This document shows, one piece after another, positions 24,551 through 33,543 of a stretch of DNA of 64,000 bases. The translations under genes were made by a program, and so were the position numbers. The first letter of the stretch is position 1. Each line of letters opens with the position of its first letter. Source of the stretch: JBGMEA01 sp963674555 (lineage in GTDB: Bacteria > Bacillota > Clostridia > Eubacteriales > Anaerofustaceae); the NCBI GenBank assembly GCA_963674555.1, contig OY771429.1:1922001-1986000 (forward strand), written 5' to 3'. Below the pieces are notes generated by a model. The model did no database searches, was not told the DNA's origin, and was given only the letters and a program-made list of their open reading frames with translations.

Positions 24551-24940
24551 ATGGCAGATCAAGTAATGGCAACCGGAAGACGTAAAAAATCCGTAGCACG
24601 TGTTATCGTAAAACCGGGTAGCGGCAAATTTGTGATCAACGGCAGAGATATTGAAGATTATTTTTGCATGGAAACACTCAAAATCATTGCCAGACAACCT
24701 TTAACACTTACAAATTTAACTGATAAATTCGATATATCCGTCAACGTATACGGCGGAGGCTTCACAGGACAAGCTGGCGCTGTGCGTCACGGTCTTGCAA
24801 GAGGACTCGTTGCGTATGACGAATCTTTAAGAAAAGAGATCAAAAAAGCCGGCTATTTGACAAGAGACTCACGAATGACAGAAAGAAAGAAATACGGCTT
24901 AAAGAAAGCGCGAAGAGCGCCTCAATTCTCAAAAAGATAA
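24551..24940 (+). CDS. rpsI: 30S ribosomal protein S9
   Basis: The 129-aa protein has ATGRRKKSVARVIVKPGSGK, VYGGGFTGQAGAVRHGLARG and the C-terminal KARRAPQFSKR tail whose last Arg contacts P-site tRNA. AAGGAGG overlaps the end of rplM. A terminator follows. Confidence 0.98.
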   Translation: MADQVMATGRRKKSVARVIVKPGSGKFVINGRDIEDYFCMETLKIIARQPLTLTNLTDKFDISVNVYGGGFTGQAGAVRHGLARGLVAYDESLRKEIKKAGYLTRDSRMTERKKYGLKKARRAPQFSKR

Positions 24941-24953
24941 ATATACTTACTTC

Positions 24954-24984
24954 AATACCGCATCGATCGGTGCGGTATTTTTTT
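24954..24984 (+). terminator. Rho-independent terminator after rpsI
   Basis: AATACCGCA (24954-24962), loop TCGATCGG, TGCGGTATT (24971-24979), then a T-tract. Confidence 0.93.
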
Positions 24985-25015
24985 ATTGGAATTCTCTCTA
25001 TAGCTGTTCAACCCA

Positions 25016-25044
25016 TTTACTCCGAATGATTAATTTGTTATATT
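25016..25044 (+). promoter_or_regulatory. Promoter of the tsaE operon
   Basis: TTTACT (25016-25021), a 17-base spacer and TATATT (25039-25044), about 25 bases before the tsaE ATG. Confidence 0.5.
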
Positions 25045-25068
25045 TGAAGTGGTATGGAGAATAATATT

Positions 25069-25548
25069 ATGCAGATAGATGTCATTTCAAACAGTCCCGA
25101 AGATACGGCACGAATCGGTAAAATCATTGCCAAGCATATCGCACCGCATACGGTGATCGCTTTGGTCGGTCCTTTGGCGGCGGGCAAAACAACTTTGTCA
25201 AAAACCATATTCGATACAAAAGGATACGGGGAGGACTTTCACAGCCCAACGTATACGCTTATCAATGAATATTGCGCGGATGATAAATGCTCGTATCATA
25301 TGGATGCGTATCGGATCGCTGATATATCCGAACTTGATTATATCGGTTATGAAGAATCGCTTGAAGACGGTGAACTTATCGTGATAGAATGGGCGGATTT
25401 GATCGAAAACCGACTGCCCGAGGATTGTTTAAGAATAGAGATGTCATACGGAGATAACGAACACATGCGAAAATTAAAGATCATAACAAATGATGCTTTA
25501 CTATATGAAAAATTAGCGGAGGACTTAAATGCTTATACTGGCAATTGA
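25069..25548 (+). CDS. tsaE: tRNA t6A biosynthesis ATPase TsaE
   Basis: The 159-aa P-loop protein is the ATPase that resets the TsaB-TsaD complex during threonylcarbamoylation of A37 in ANN-decoding tRNAs. The P-loop reads GPLAAGKTT, with Ala in place of the usual first Gly of GAGKT. FHSPTYTLINEY and HMDAYRI are the other family blocks. I chose ATG 25069, 9 bases after GGAG (25056-25059); ATG 25054 overlaps that site. It overlaps tsaB by 20 bases. Confidence 0.94.
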   Translation: MQIDVISNSPEDTARIGKIIAKHIAPHTVIALVGPLAAGKTTLSKTIFDTKGYGEDFHSPTYTLINEYCADDKCSYHMDAYRIADISELDYIGYEESLEDGELIVIEWADLIENRLPEDCLRIEMSYGDNEHMRKLKIITNDALLYEKLAEDLNAYTGN

Positions 25549-26248
25549 TTGCGCAACGATCGCGGCAAGCGCAGCGATAATCGATGAACAGAAATTACAC
25601 GGCGAACAATATACGGATTATAAGTTGAAACACTCCGAGAAATTATTGCCGTTGATCGATTCATTGCTCAAAGAATTACGTATGACGATGGATGATATTG
25701 ATGTCTTTGCGATCAGTAAAGGACCGGGTTCTTTCACAGGACTACGTATCGGAGCAGCTACCGTCAAAGCATTTGCGCATCCGAACAATAAACCGATCAT
25801 CGGTATATCGACTTTGGAAGCCTGTGCGTACGGACAGGGAGCTTTTAATGGTATCCTTTGTCCGATATTGGATGCACAACAAAACAGTGTCTATACGGCG
25901 CTCTTTGCTTATGAAGACGATGATATCGTACGTTTTGAAGAAGATCAAGCGATATCTTGCGATGCGTTGATCGAATTATTAAAAGACAATGACAAAGACG
26001 TTTTGTTTTGCGGTGACGCGGTGATGAAATTTAAAGATGAGTTGCGTGAGAGGCTTGGTCAAAAAGCTTATTTCGCTGATCCGATCCGTATGATGCCACG
26101 GGCGTCAAGCGTAGGCGCTCTTGCATTGAAACATTATAACGACTTAAAGAAAAATACTTATAATAATTTTGTCCCCAACTATATCAGAAAATCGCAAGCG
26201 GAAGTTAATTATGAGATAAAGGTACGTTCCGATGGGAACCGAGAATAA
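25529..26248 (+). CDS. tsaB: tRNA t6A biosynthesis protein TsaB
   Basis: The 239-aa protein starts MLILAIDCATIAASAAIID and contains AISKGPGSFTGLRIGAATVK, the TsaB version of the ASKHA fold. It lacks catalytic metal ligands and serves as the scaffold partner of TsaD. It overlaps tsaE and rimI, so the three are translated together. Confidence 0.95.
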   Translation: MLILAIDCATIAASAAIIDEQKLHGEQYTDYKLKHSEKLLPLIDSLLKELRMTMDDIDVFAISKGPGSFTGLRIGAATVKAFAHPNNKPIIGISTLEACAYGQGAFNGILCPILDAQQNSVYTALFAYEDDDIVRFEEDQAISCDALIELLKDNDKDVLFCGDAVMKFKDELRERLGQKAYFADPIRMMPRASSVGALALKHYNDLKKNTYNNFVPNYIRKSQAEVNYEIKVRSDGNRE

Positions 26249-26711
26249 CGAAATGGGAAATGAAGCGCTCAGAATAAGGGAAGCGAATATTGATGATATT
26301 GAAGCCATTTATCGTATTGAATCCGAATCGTTTGGAAGTCCTTGGAGCAAAACTTTATTGGCTAATGAGATCCAAAGTAATACATCTTTGGTGTTATGCG
26401 CGGTTATAGATGGCACTGTCGTAGGATTCGGCAGTTTAATGGAAGTATACGATGAGATCCATATAACCAATCTTGCCGTCGCTACCGATCACCGAAGAGA
26501 AGGCATAGGAAGACGGTTATTATCCGAACTGATAAACGCAAAAAGTGCTGAGCAGATGAAAGATGTTATTTTGGAAGTGCGCATATCAAATACATCTGCT
26601 ATCGCTCTTTACAGTTCATACGGGTTTGAACCATTGGGTATAAGGAAAAAATATTACGAAGACGAAAAGGAAGATGCCTTAGTCATGCGGTACGCATTGA
26701 CTGACAGATAG
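26232..26711 (+). CDS. rimI: Ribosomal protein alanine N-acetyltransferase RimI-like
   Basis: The 159-aa GNAT-fold protein has the acetyl-CoA loop ATDHRREGIGRRLL and the RimI pattern IYRIESESFGSPWS, EVRISNTSAIALYSSYGFEP and RKKYYEDEKEDALVM. RimI acetylates the N-terminus of S18, and genes of this type commonly sit with tsaB/tsaD. It overlaps tsaB by 17 bases. Whether S18 is its only substrate is unknown. Confidence 0.93.
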   Translation: MGTENNEMGNEALRIREANIDDIEAIYRIESESFGSPWSKTLLANEIQSNTSLVLCAVIDGTVVGFGSLMEVYDEIHITNLAVATDHRREGIGRRLLSELINAKSAEQMKDVILEVRISNTSAIALYSSYGFEPLGIRKKYYEDEKEDALVMRYALTDR

Positions 26712-26725
26712 GAGACTAAGATCAA

Positions 26726-27415
26726 ATGACCAACAAAATAGTACGCTTGTTATTTCTGCTCGTCATGATCGTATGCTTATTTTTTATAGGTGTATTTACA
26801 TCGATCGAAGCTGTAGCCTATGACGATTTTTTTTACGAAGATCAATATATACGTAATAACGTAAGTGAAAATACCGATATGTCGATAGATGAACTTATGA
26901 ACGTTACACAACAGATCCAGCTGTTTTTGAAAGGGCAGAGAGAAGATTTTGATATTTATGCTGTCAGAGACGACAGTTACGGCCCGATATTTACGCAAAG
27001 AGAACAGCAACACATGGCGGATGTTCAGGATATCTTTGTGACTGTACGATACATTCGCAACGGCTGTTTGATCATATTGGGGATCTTGTCACTTTTTCTT
27101 TATCGAAAGGATCGAGACTTGTTAGGCAAATTATTCCGATACGCAAGTCTTATCATCATTGCGTTATTAGCGCTCTTTGGTATCGTTGTAGCCTTTTTCT
27201 TTGAACCGATGTTTATTGCGTTCCATCATTTATTATTTGCGAATACGATGTGGCTACTCGATCCCGCGCACAGTGTCCTTATCAATATGGTCCCCGAAGC
27301 CTTTTTTATCGCTTGCGGAGTAAGGATCGCTGTGTACAGCTTGTTATTCTTTATCATTCTATTCCTCGCGACTTATTTATTCAATAAAAAGAAAGGTCGG
27401 TATGCAAATGCCTAA
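26726..27415 (+). CDS. DUF1461 / TIGR01906 family integral membrane protein
   Basis: The 229-aa protein has an N-terminal transmembrane helix (residues about 7-30), an outward domain of 90 residues with MSIDELMNVTQQIQLFLKG and FTQREQQHMADVQDIFV, then three more helices separated by FHHLLFANTMWLLDP. The motifs HHLLFxNxxWLLDP and EqqHmxDV are those of the TIGR01906 family of Gram-positive bacteria. Function unknown. It lies in the t6A operon between rimI and tsaD and overlaps tsaD by 14 bases, probably through compaction rather than functional need. Confidence 0.85.
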   Translation: MTNKIVRLLFLLVMIVCLFFIGVFTSIEAVAYDDFFYEDQYIRNNVSENTDMSIDELMNVTQQIQLFLKGQREDFDIYAVRDDSYGPIFTQREQQHMADVQDIFVTVRYIRNGCLIILGILSLFLYRKDRDLLGKLFRYASLIIIALLALFGIVVAFFFEPMFIAFHHLLFANTMWLLDPAHSVLINMVPEAFFIACGVRIAVYSLLFFIILFLATYLFNKKKGRYANA

Positions 27416-28415
27416 TTCGGTCACTATCTTAGCAATTGAAACATCGTGTGACGAAACAAGCGCTGCTGTGATTCGGGACGGTAAGCTGCTTTCAAATGTC
27501 ATTGCGTCTCAAATAGACATCCATGCGCTTTACGGTGGGGTTGTCCCTGAGATCGCATCCAGAAACCATTTGCTCAAGATCTCACAAGTAGTCGATCAAG
27601 CTTTGACCGAAGCCGATACGGATATGCGATCGCTTGATGCTGTTGCCGTAACACACGGGCCCGGATTGGTCGGGGCGCTATTGATCGGTGTCTCTTACGC
27701 AAAAGCATTGGCGTTTTCTTTGGGTATAAAAATTATCGGCGTCAATCATCTAGCCGGGCATATCAGCGCGAATTTCTTAGCAGGCGCAAAACCTCCTATG
27801 ATCTGTTTGATCGCTTCAGGCGGGCATACATCGATCGTGAAAGTAGACGATTATACGTCTTTCGAAGTGCTGGGTAAAACCCGTGATGACGCAGCGGGAG
27901 AAGCATTTGATAAAATCGCGCGCGTTATGGGATTAGGCTACCCGGGTGGCCCGAAGATCGACAAGGAAGCAAAATTGGGAAATCCCGATTTTTTACCTTT
28001 ACCTCGAGTGATGATGGATGAAGATCATTATGATTTCAGTTTCAGCGGTCTTAAAAGCGCGGTATTGAATTATTTGAATAAACAGAATATGAAAAATGAA
28101 AAGATCAATGTTTCGGATATCAGTGCTTCTTTTCAACAGTGCGTATCCGATATCTTAACTGAAAAAACAATTCGAGCGGCACTGCAAGAACATATAAGTA
28201 CCATCGCGATATGCGGTGGCGTAAGTTGTAATTCATTGATCCGTTCTCAATTTAAAAAGAAATGTAAGGAAAAGGGGCTAACTTTATTTATGCCGGATAC
28301 AACGCTGTGTTCCGACAACGCAGGCATGATAGCCGCCGCCGCTTATTATCAATATCTGAACAATGATTTTTCTGATATTTATTTAAACGCGGTTCCATCA
28401 TTGCATTTAGCGTAA
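27402..28415 (+). CDS. tsaD: tRNA N6-threonylcarbamoyladenosine transferase TsaD
   Basis: The 337-aa catalytic subunit transfers threonylcarbamoyl from its AMP adduct to A37 of tRNA. Visible are ILAIETSCDETSAAVI, the metal-binding NHLAGHISAN (HxxxH), SGGHTSI, and the nucleotide-binding ICGGVSCNSLIR with a C-terminal DNAGMIAA aspartate ligand. With tsaE and tsaB it gives three of the four t6A genes; tsaC is not in the window. Confidence 0.97.
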   Translation: MQMPNSVTILAIETSCDETSAAVIRDGKLLSNVIASQIDIHALYGGVVPEIASRNHLLKISQVVDQALTEADTDMRSLDAVAVTHGPGLVGALLIGVSYAKALAFSLGIKIIGVNHLAGHISANFLAGAKPPMICLIASGGHTSIVKVDDYTSFEVLGKTRDDAAGEAFDKIARVMGLGYPGGPKIDKEAKLGNPDFLPLPRVMMDEDHYDFSFSGLKSAVLNYLNKQNMKNEKINVSDISASFQQCVSDILTEKTIRAALQEHISTIAICGGVSCNSLIRSQFKKKCKEKGLTLFMPDTTLCSDNAGMIAAAAYYQYLNNDFSDIYLNAVPSLHLA

Positions 28416-28510
28416 AGTTTATATTTTATACCATGATTTACTGAAAATTATCAACTTACCTTAAAAAACGATTAAATTCACAGGAAGCATAGCCGTTGAT
28501 TATCTAAATA

Positions 28511-28519
28511 TGTTATAAT
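28511..28519 (+). promoter_or_regulatory. Extended -10 promoter of the PIN/TRAM gene
   Basis: TGTTATAAT (28511-28519) is a full extended -10 box about 45 bases before the ATG at 28566. No clear -35 box. Confidence 0.45.
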
Positions 28520-28565
28520 GATTAAAATTTAATATTTGACAAAATTAGCAAAAGGGGGACAGATT

Positions 28566-29672
28566 ATGTTGATAAAAACATTTTCGTTTTTATTCGGCTT
28601 CATCACCGGCTATCAATTAGGCCCGCTGGCGTATGAGACCGACTTCATCATGAAGTACTTGAATTGGAACTTGCCTTCCGGAACTGCTACGATCATCTTA
28701 TCATTTATTTTTGGATTTATTTTTGGATTTATTTTTCTTATTATTATACCGTTGATCGTACGAATCTTTGGCAATGTTACAAAAAAATGGGTCAAAAGTC
28801 TTAAATCAATTTCTTTGTGGCAGATCATATTATATACGCTTGCACTTATTTTAGGTTTAGTGATCGCCGCACTCGTTTGCAGTCCGATTTACAGATTGGA
28901 AATACCCTCATTCCTCAAAATTCTTATCGTTGCGGGTATTTACAGTGGTTTGATCTATCTCAGTTTATTGATCACGACCATGAAGTTTTCCGATTTGGAA
29001 TCAATTTTTAAAAATGTATTCAGTCGTGACGGGAAAGAAGATACTCGTATCTCGATAAGAAGCGGCAAAAAGAACACAAAAATTGTACCGAAAGTTTTGG
29101 ATACAAGCGTGATCATCGATGGCAGGATATTCGATATATTAAAAACCGGATTTGTCGAAGGACCGATCGTGATCCCTGAATTCGTCTTGGATGAATTACA
29201 GTATATCGCTGATTCTTCTGACGGACTTAAGAGAAACCGTGGGAGAAGAGGTCTTGATATTCTCAATAAGATCCAAAAAGAATTGCCGATCGAGGTCGTG
29301 ATAAGCGATAAGGATTATAGTGACATCTCTGAAGTTGACAGTAAGTTATTGCGTTTAAGTAAGGACCTTAAAGGGAAAGTCGTTACGAATGACTATAATT
29401 TGAATAAGGTTGCTGAATTCCACGGCGTTGAAGTGTTAAATACGAATGAATTATCAAATGCCGTAAAAACAGTAGTTCTACCGGGTGAAGAGATGCCTGT
29501 TCAGATCATCAAAGAAGGAAAAGAGTCGAATCAGGGAGTCGCCTATTTGGATGATGGAACAATGATCGTCGTTGAAGGGGGACGAAGTTTGATCGGGAAA
29601 ACCGTTCAAGTTATCGTCACAAGCGTATTGCAAACATCTGCGGGGCGCATGATCTTTGTAAAACCGATATAG
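28566..29672 (+). CDS. PIN and TRAM domain membrane protein (YacL-like)
   Basis: The 368-aa protein has four N-terminal transmembrane helices, then a PIN nuclease-like domain with LDTSVIIDGR (about 178-187), FVLDELQYIAD and VVTNDYNLNKVAE that supply conserved acidic residues, and a C-terminal TRAM RNA-binding domain. YacL-type proteins are membrane-anchored putative ribonucleases. I chose ATG 28566 because AAGGGGGA lies 6 bases before it; the longer in-frame reading begins with TTG upstream of that site. A terminator follows. Confidence 0.92.
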   Translation: MLIKTFSFLFGFITGYQLGPLAYETDFIMKYLNWNLPSGTATIILSFIFGFIFGFIFLIIIPLIVRIFGNVTKKWVKSLKSISLWQIILYTLALILGLVIAALVCSPIYRLEIPSFLKILIVAGIYSGLIYLSLLITTMKFSDLESIFKNVFSRDGKEDTRISIRSGKKNTKIVPKVLDTSVIIDGRIFDILKTGFVEGPIVIPEFVLDELQYIADSSDGLKRNRGRRGLDILNKIQKELPIEVVISDKDYSDISEVDSKLLRLSKDLKGKVVTNDYNLNKVAEFHGVEVLNTNELSNAVKTVVLPGEEMPVQIIKEGKESNQGVAYLDDGTMIVVEGGRSLIGKTVQVIVTSVLQTSAGRMIFVKPI

Positions 29673-29679
29673 GATAAAA

Positions 29680-29712
29680 AATAAAGCAACGGCTGTTGCT
29701 TTATTTTTTTGT
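29680..29712 (+). terminator. Rho-independent terminator after the PIN/TRAM gene
   Basis: AATAAAGCAAC (29680-29690), loop GGCT, GTTGCTTTATT (29695-29705), then seven Ts. The AT-rich gap that follows to 29930 contains only a promoter. Confidence 0.93.
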
Positions 29713-29876
29713 CTAAAAAAGATTGTATAATAATCCACAAAACAATGCATAATTGTATAATCACAAGTAAATTAAATAATAACATCAAAATTATGAACAA
29801 AAAAAAACAAATAAAAAATTGGCTGTTTAAAGTCTTATTAATAGCCAAACATTAGCTTGATTATACAAAATTTATG

Positions 29877-29905
29877 TTGCGAAAAATGTATAATAATGAT
29901 AAAAT
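29877..29905 (+). promoter_or_regulatory. Promoter of the lipoprotein / DUF1015 / aminotransferase operon
   Basis: TTGCGA (29877-29882), a 17-base spacer and TAAAAT (29900-29905). A TATAAT at 29889-29894 is an alternative -10 without a -35. Confidence 0.5.
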
Positions 29906-29930
29906 GTAATTAAAATTTTAAAGAAAATTT

Positions 29931-30503
29931 ATGAAAAAAAAGTACGTTCTTTTATTCACAACTCTCTTCATATTGGTGTGTGTCACAGTAGGGTGTGGCT
30001 CTTCACAAGTCTATTCGAATTCTGAGTACGGATTTACATTTGAAGTTTCGAATCTTGATTTGGTGACTGAGACTTCTGCGGGCGTTACCGTAGAATTGTC
30101 TGAAAATGTTACGGTCGCAGTATTCTCAAACGATGTCAGCCAATCTGTTGATCCTTATTATCAAACTATTCTAACGGAAGATGAGCTCGATTTGCGCAGC
30201 GGTGCGTTCGAGTCCAATTACAATAACACATTATTTATTTCACAGTTGATCGATTATCTGTTTGCCGATTCCGAAAATGCATATTCCGTTTACGGTGTTC
30301 GTGAGAGTACATTCAATACATATAATGCTTGGTGTGCCGATATCGTTTCGGATGATGAGCAGATCAGCGGTCAAATCTATATTTGCGTTGAAAACGCCAG
30401 AAGTTATATTATCGTGATTTATATATACGATGACTATGATAACCGTTTTGCGTACGATGCGATCATAGATGAATTTATCGATAGTTTTTATATAGACGAT
30501 TAA
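29931..30503 (+). CDS. Predicted lipoprotein
   Basis: The 190-aa protein has a signal peptide ending in the lipobox VTVGC (Cys22), so it should be an outer-surface lipoprotein. The mature part opens with SNSEYGFTFEVS, a motif seen in PsbP-like and similar small secreted domains, and ends with the acidic FIDSFYIDD. It resembles the 3484/4115 lipoproteins in general build but without clear sequence repeats. The ribosome binding site (AAAGAAAA) is weak. It is 11 bases before the DUF1015 gene. Function unknown. Confidence 0.75.
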   Translation: MKKKYVLLFTTLFILVCVTVGCGSSQVYSNSEYGFTFEVSNLDLVTETSAGVTVELSENVTVAVFSNDVSQSVDPYYQTILTEDELDLRSGAFESNYNNTLFISQLIDYLFADSENAYSVYGVRESTFNTYNAWCADIVSDDEQISGQIYICVENARSYIIVIYIYDDYDNRFAYDAIIDEFIDSFYIDD

Positions 30504-30514
30504 GAGGTGCGATT

Positions 30515-31759
30515 ATGTTGACAGTAAAACCCTTTAAAGCGATACGCCCAAAACCTGAATTGGCTGAAAGAGTAAGTTCATTGCCTTATGACGTAATGAG
30601 CACACAAGAAGCGAGAGAGATGGCAAAAGGTAATGATGTATCTTTCTTGCATATCATTCGATCTGAGATCGATCTTTCGCCTGAAATAGATGTACATGCG
30701 GAAGCCGTATATGAAAAAGCCGCAGAGAACTTAAATGCTTTTATTGAAAATGGGATACTGGTTCAAGACGAAATACCGCATTATTATATTTATCGCCAAG
30801 TAATGGACGGCAGAGCGCAAACGGGTATATGCGCTGTTGCTTCGACAGAGGATTACAAAAACGATCTTATCAAGAAACATGAATTTACTTTACCGCAAAA
30901 AGAAGAGGACAGGATCAATAATTTCCTTTACTGTCAAGCGCATACCGAACCTGTTTTTTTGATCAATAAAAAGAATGAAGTGATACGATCTGTAATTGAT
31001 ACCGTAACTTCCACGAGCAAACCCGTATATTCATTCATATCAGATGATGGGATCTCGCACGAGCTGTGGGTCGTTGAAGACCGGAGTGATACGGATAAGA
31101 TAGAGGAAGCATTCAAACAAATGGACGCGATCTATATTGCGGATGGTCATCACAGAACAGCTTCGTCGTACAAAGTCGGAGAAAAAATGCGGGCTGAAAA
31201 TCCCGATGCGCCCGATGATGCGGAATTTAACTTTATCATGGCTGTCATCTTCTCTGAAGATGAATTGCATATCATGGATTATAATCGTTTATTGAAAGAT
31301 ATCGGTGATTATTCCAAAGAGGGATTTATAGATGCGATCCGAAAAGATTTTACTGTAGAAGAAATAGCAGATCAAAAGATCAAGACGGACACAAAACATA
31401 AATTCAGTATGTGCATGGACGGTAAGTGGTATTTTATAACTGCCAAAGAGGGAACATTTGATGCTGAAGATCCGGTACTGTCTCTTGATGCATCGATCCT
31501 TCAAAATAATCTCTTTGACAAATTGTTGGGGATCAAGGATCCCAGAACAACAGACCGACTTGCTTTTGTCGGGGGGATAAGAGGTTATAAAGAATTACAA
31601 AAACGCGTAGATAATAATGAAGCCGTCGCGGCTTTCGGTTTATATCCCGTTCGCATCCAAGACTTGCTTTCGGTCGCGGACTCAGGAATGGTCATGCCTC
31701 CAAAATCGACATGGTTTGAACCGAAGCTCAGAAGCGGATTATTTATTCATAAATTTTAA
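30515..31759 (+). CDS. DUF1015 family protein
   Basis: The 414-aa cytoplasmic protein starts with the family block VKPFKAIRPKPELAERVSSL followed by PYDVMSTQEA, and contains YIADGHHRTASSY and the ending VMPPKSTWFEPKLRSGLFIH. These are the hallmarks of DUF1015 (PF06245). The biochemical function is not established, but in Clostridia and other anaerobes the gene often neighbours serine-pathway enzymes. Here a class V aminotransferase follows after 20 bases, so a link to serine/phosphoserine or glyoxylate metabolism is plausible. GAGGTG precedes the ATG. Confidence 0.9.
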   Translation: MLTVKPFKAIRPKPELAERVSSLPYDVMSTQEAREMAKGNDVSFLHIIRSEIDLSPEIDVHAEAVYEKAAENLNAFIENGILVQDEIPHYYIYRQVMDGRAQTGICAVASTEDYKNDLIKKHEFTLPQKEEDRINNFLYCQAHTEPVFLINKKNEVIRSVIDTVTSTSKPVYSFISDDGISHELWVVEDRSDTDKIEEAFKQMDAIYIADGHHRTASSYKVGEKMRAENPDAPDDAEFNFIMAVIFSEDELHIMDYNRLLKDIGDYSKEGFIDAIRKDFTVEEIADQKIKTDTKHKFSMCMDGKWYFITAKEGTFDAEDPVLSLDASILQNNLFDKLLGIKDPRTTDRLAFVGGIRGYKELQKRVDNNEAVAAFGLYPVRIQDLLSVADSGMVMPPKSTWFEPKLRSGLFIHKF

Positions 31760-31779
31760 ATATATCAAAGGAGACTCCA

Positions 31780-32853
31780 ATGCATAGAAAATTATTTATT
31801 CCGGGTCCGGTTGAAGTCAGACAAGAAGTACTTGATAAAATGTCAACACCGTTGATCGGACACCGAACAAAAGAAGCCAGCCAATTACAAAGAAATATCA
31901 GTGATAATTTGAGAAAATTATTTTTCACTGAAAACGAGATCTTACTTTCAACCACATCCGGAAGCGGATTGATGGAAGGTGCCATTCGTTGCGGTACAAA
32001 AAAGAAAGCCGCGGTATTTTCTGTCGGAGCATTCGGTAAACGTTGGTACGAAATGGCAAAAGCTAACGGCGTTGATGCGGATATTTTTACGGTAGATGCC
32101 GGTAAACACACAGATCCGAACTTCGTTGATGACGTTTTAAAAACAGGTGAATACGATCTTTTGACCGTCACACATAATGAAACTTCTATGGGGCTTACCA
32201 ATCCATGCGCGGAGATCGGCGAAGTCGTAAAGAATTATCCTGACATTCTGTTTTGCGTAGATGCTGTAAGTTCAGCGGGCGGCGTAAAGATCGAAGTCGA
32301 TAAGTGTGGAATTGACGTATGTGTCACATCCGCACAAAAAGCTTTAGGATTACCTCCCGGAATGGCTGCATGCACATTCTCTGACAAAGCAGTTGAAAGA
32401 GCAAAAGAAGTAGAGAACCGTGGATACTATTTGGATCTGCTTTTACTCTATAATACGATCCAAAAGAAAGATTACCAATATCCGTCTACACCGAGCGTAT
32501 CGCATATGTTTGCGATGGATTATCAATTGGATTACATCATCAATACAGAAGGGCTCCAGAATCGCTTTGATCGTCATGCACAATTGGCAGATTATATCAG
32601 AGGTTGGGCAAAAGAGAATTTCGCTTTATTCCCTGAAGAAGCGTATGCATCCAATACGGTAACTTGTATAGACAACAACAAGGATATCGATGTTTCGGCT
32701 TTATGCAACGAATTGAAAGCGCGCGGATATGAAATATCCAATGGATACGGCGACTTAAAAGGCAAAACATTCCGTATCGCTCATATGGCAGATATGCAAA
32801 TGTCTGATATGGAAGATCTGATCGCGAACATTAATGATATCTTGGGGATATAA
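31780..32853 (+). CDS. Class V aminotransferase (SerC / alanine-glyoxylate type)
   Basis: The 357-aa PLP enzyme reads LFIPGPVEVRQEVLDKM, GHRTKEA, SVGAFGKRW, THNETSMGLTNP, DAVSSAGG and SAQKALGLPPGM, where Lys187 should bind PLP. This is the pattern of alanine--glyoxylate, serine--glyoxylate and SerC-like phosphoserine aminotransferases. Sequence alone does not decide the substrate. Adjacent DUF1015 favours a serine biosynthetic role, as in Clostridia with DUF1015-serC-serA clusters, but serA is absent here. GGAG precedes the ATG; a terminator follows. Confidence 0.88.
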   Translation: MHRKLFIPGPVEVRQEVLDKMSTPLIGHRTKEASQLQRNISDNLRKLFFTENEILLSTTSGSGLMEGAIRCGTKKKAAVFSVGAFGKRWYEMAKANGVDADIFTVDAGKHTDPNFVDDVLKTGEYDLLTVTHNETSMGLTNPCAEIGEVVKNYPDILFCVDAVSSAGGVKIEVDKCGIDVCVTSAQKALGLPPGMAACTFSDKAVERAKEVENRGYYLDLLLLYNTIQKKDYQYPSTPSVSHMFAMDYQLDYIINTEGLQNRFDRHAQLADYIRGWAKENFALFPEEAYASNTVTCIDNNKDIDVSALCNELKARGYEISNGYGDLKGKTFRIAHMADMQMSDMEDLIANINDILGI

Positions 32854-32882
32854 ACTGATCAAATAAGTTATAACAATCAATT

Positions 32883-32912
32883 ATAATGCGGGACAAAGTC
32901 CCGCATTATTTC
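32883..32912 (+). terminator. Rho-independent terminator after the aminotransferase
   Basis: ATAATGCGGGAC (32883-32894), loop AAA, GTCCCGCATTAT (32898-32909), then a short T-rich run. Confidence 0.88.
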
Positions 32913-32930
32913 GTTTTAGTTCCAAGCACA

Positions 32931-32960
32931 TTGTATTCACAACGAAACTTTTGTTATAAT
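32931..32960 (+). promoter_or_regulatory. Promoter of the chromate-type transporter pair
   Basis: TTGTAT (32931-32936), an 18-base spacer and TATAAT (32955-32960), with TGT just before the -10 (extended form). Confidence 0.65.
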
Positions 32961-32976
32961 GGTCTTGGAGATTACT

Positions 32977-33543
32977 ATGGCAGAAAATAAGATCTACAAA
33001 AAACTTTTTTTTACTTTTTTTAAAATCGGATTATTCACTTTTGGCGGCGGATACGCCATGATCCCTTTGATCCATAAAGAAGCGGTGGAAACACATCAAT
33101 GGATCGATGATAAAGAGATACTGGATATATTGGCGATCGCAGAAAGTACCCCGGGTCCGATGGCGATCAACAGTGCGACTTTTGTCGGATATAAAGTTGG
33201 CGGCGCATTGGGTAGTTTTTTTGCTACATTGGGTGTTGTTATCCCATCTTTTTTTATAATCCTTTTTATTTCGTTGTTTTACCAATCCTTTAGAGAAAAC
33301 GAATGGGTCGAATATGCATTTATGGGTATCCGTGCCGGTGTAGCGGTGTTATTGATCAATGCTACGATCCGCTTATCTAGAGCGTTACATGCCAATATAT
33401 TTAATATTGTATTGATCGTACTGGCATTTATTGCTACCGTATTCTTTGATATCAGCGTAATTATGATCATTTTTGCAGCTGCATTGGTCGGAATCATTGC
33501 ACGGATCTTGCGAACGCGTAAACAGAGAGGTCAGATCGAATGA
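32977..33543 (+). CDS. chrA1: Chromate transporter, single-domain subunit 1
   Basis: The 188-aa membrane protein opens with FFKIGLFTFGGGYAMIPLI, the CHR-domain signature, followed by AESTPGPMAINSATFVGYK and about five to six helices. I start at ATG 32977, 6 bases after GGAG; an upstream in-frame start would lie inside the -10 box. Short CHR proteins work as pairs, each half oriented oppositely. The physiological substrate may be chromate, sulfate or another anion; chromate export is only one possibility. Confidence 0.92.
   Translation: MAENKIYKKLFFTFFKIGLFTFGGGYAMIPLIHKEAVETHQWIDDKEILDILAIAESTPGPMAINSATFVGYKVGGALGSFFATLGVVIPSFFIILFISLFYQSFRENEWVEYAFMGIRAGVAVLLINATIRLSRALHANIFNIVLIVLAFIATVFFDISVIMIIFAAALVGIIARILRTRKQRGQIE

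Noticed and set aside
28670..28740. Short direct repeat (TTATTTTTGGAT) in the PIN/TRAM gene
   Set aside because: It encodes part of a transmembrane helix rich in Phe, Ile and Gly, so the repeat is explained by protein composition.
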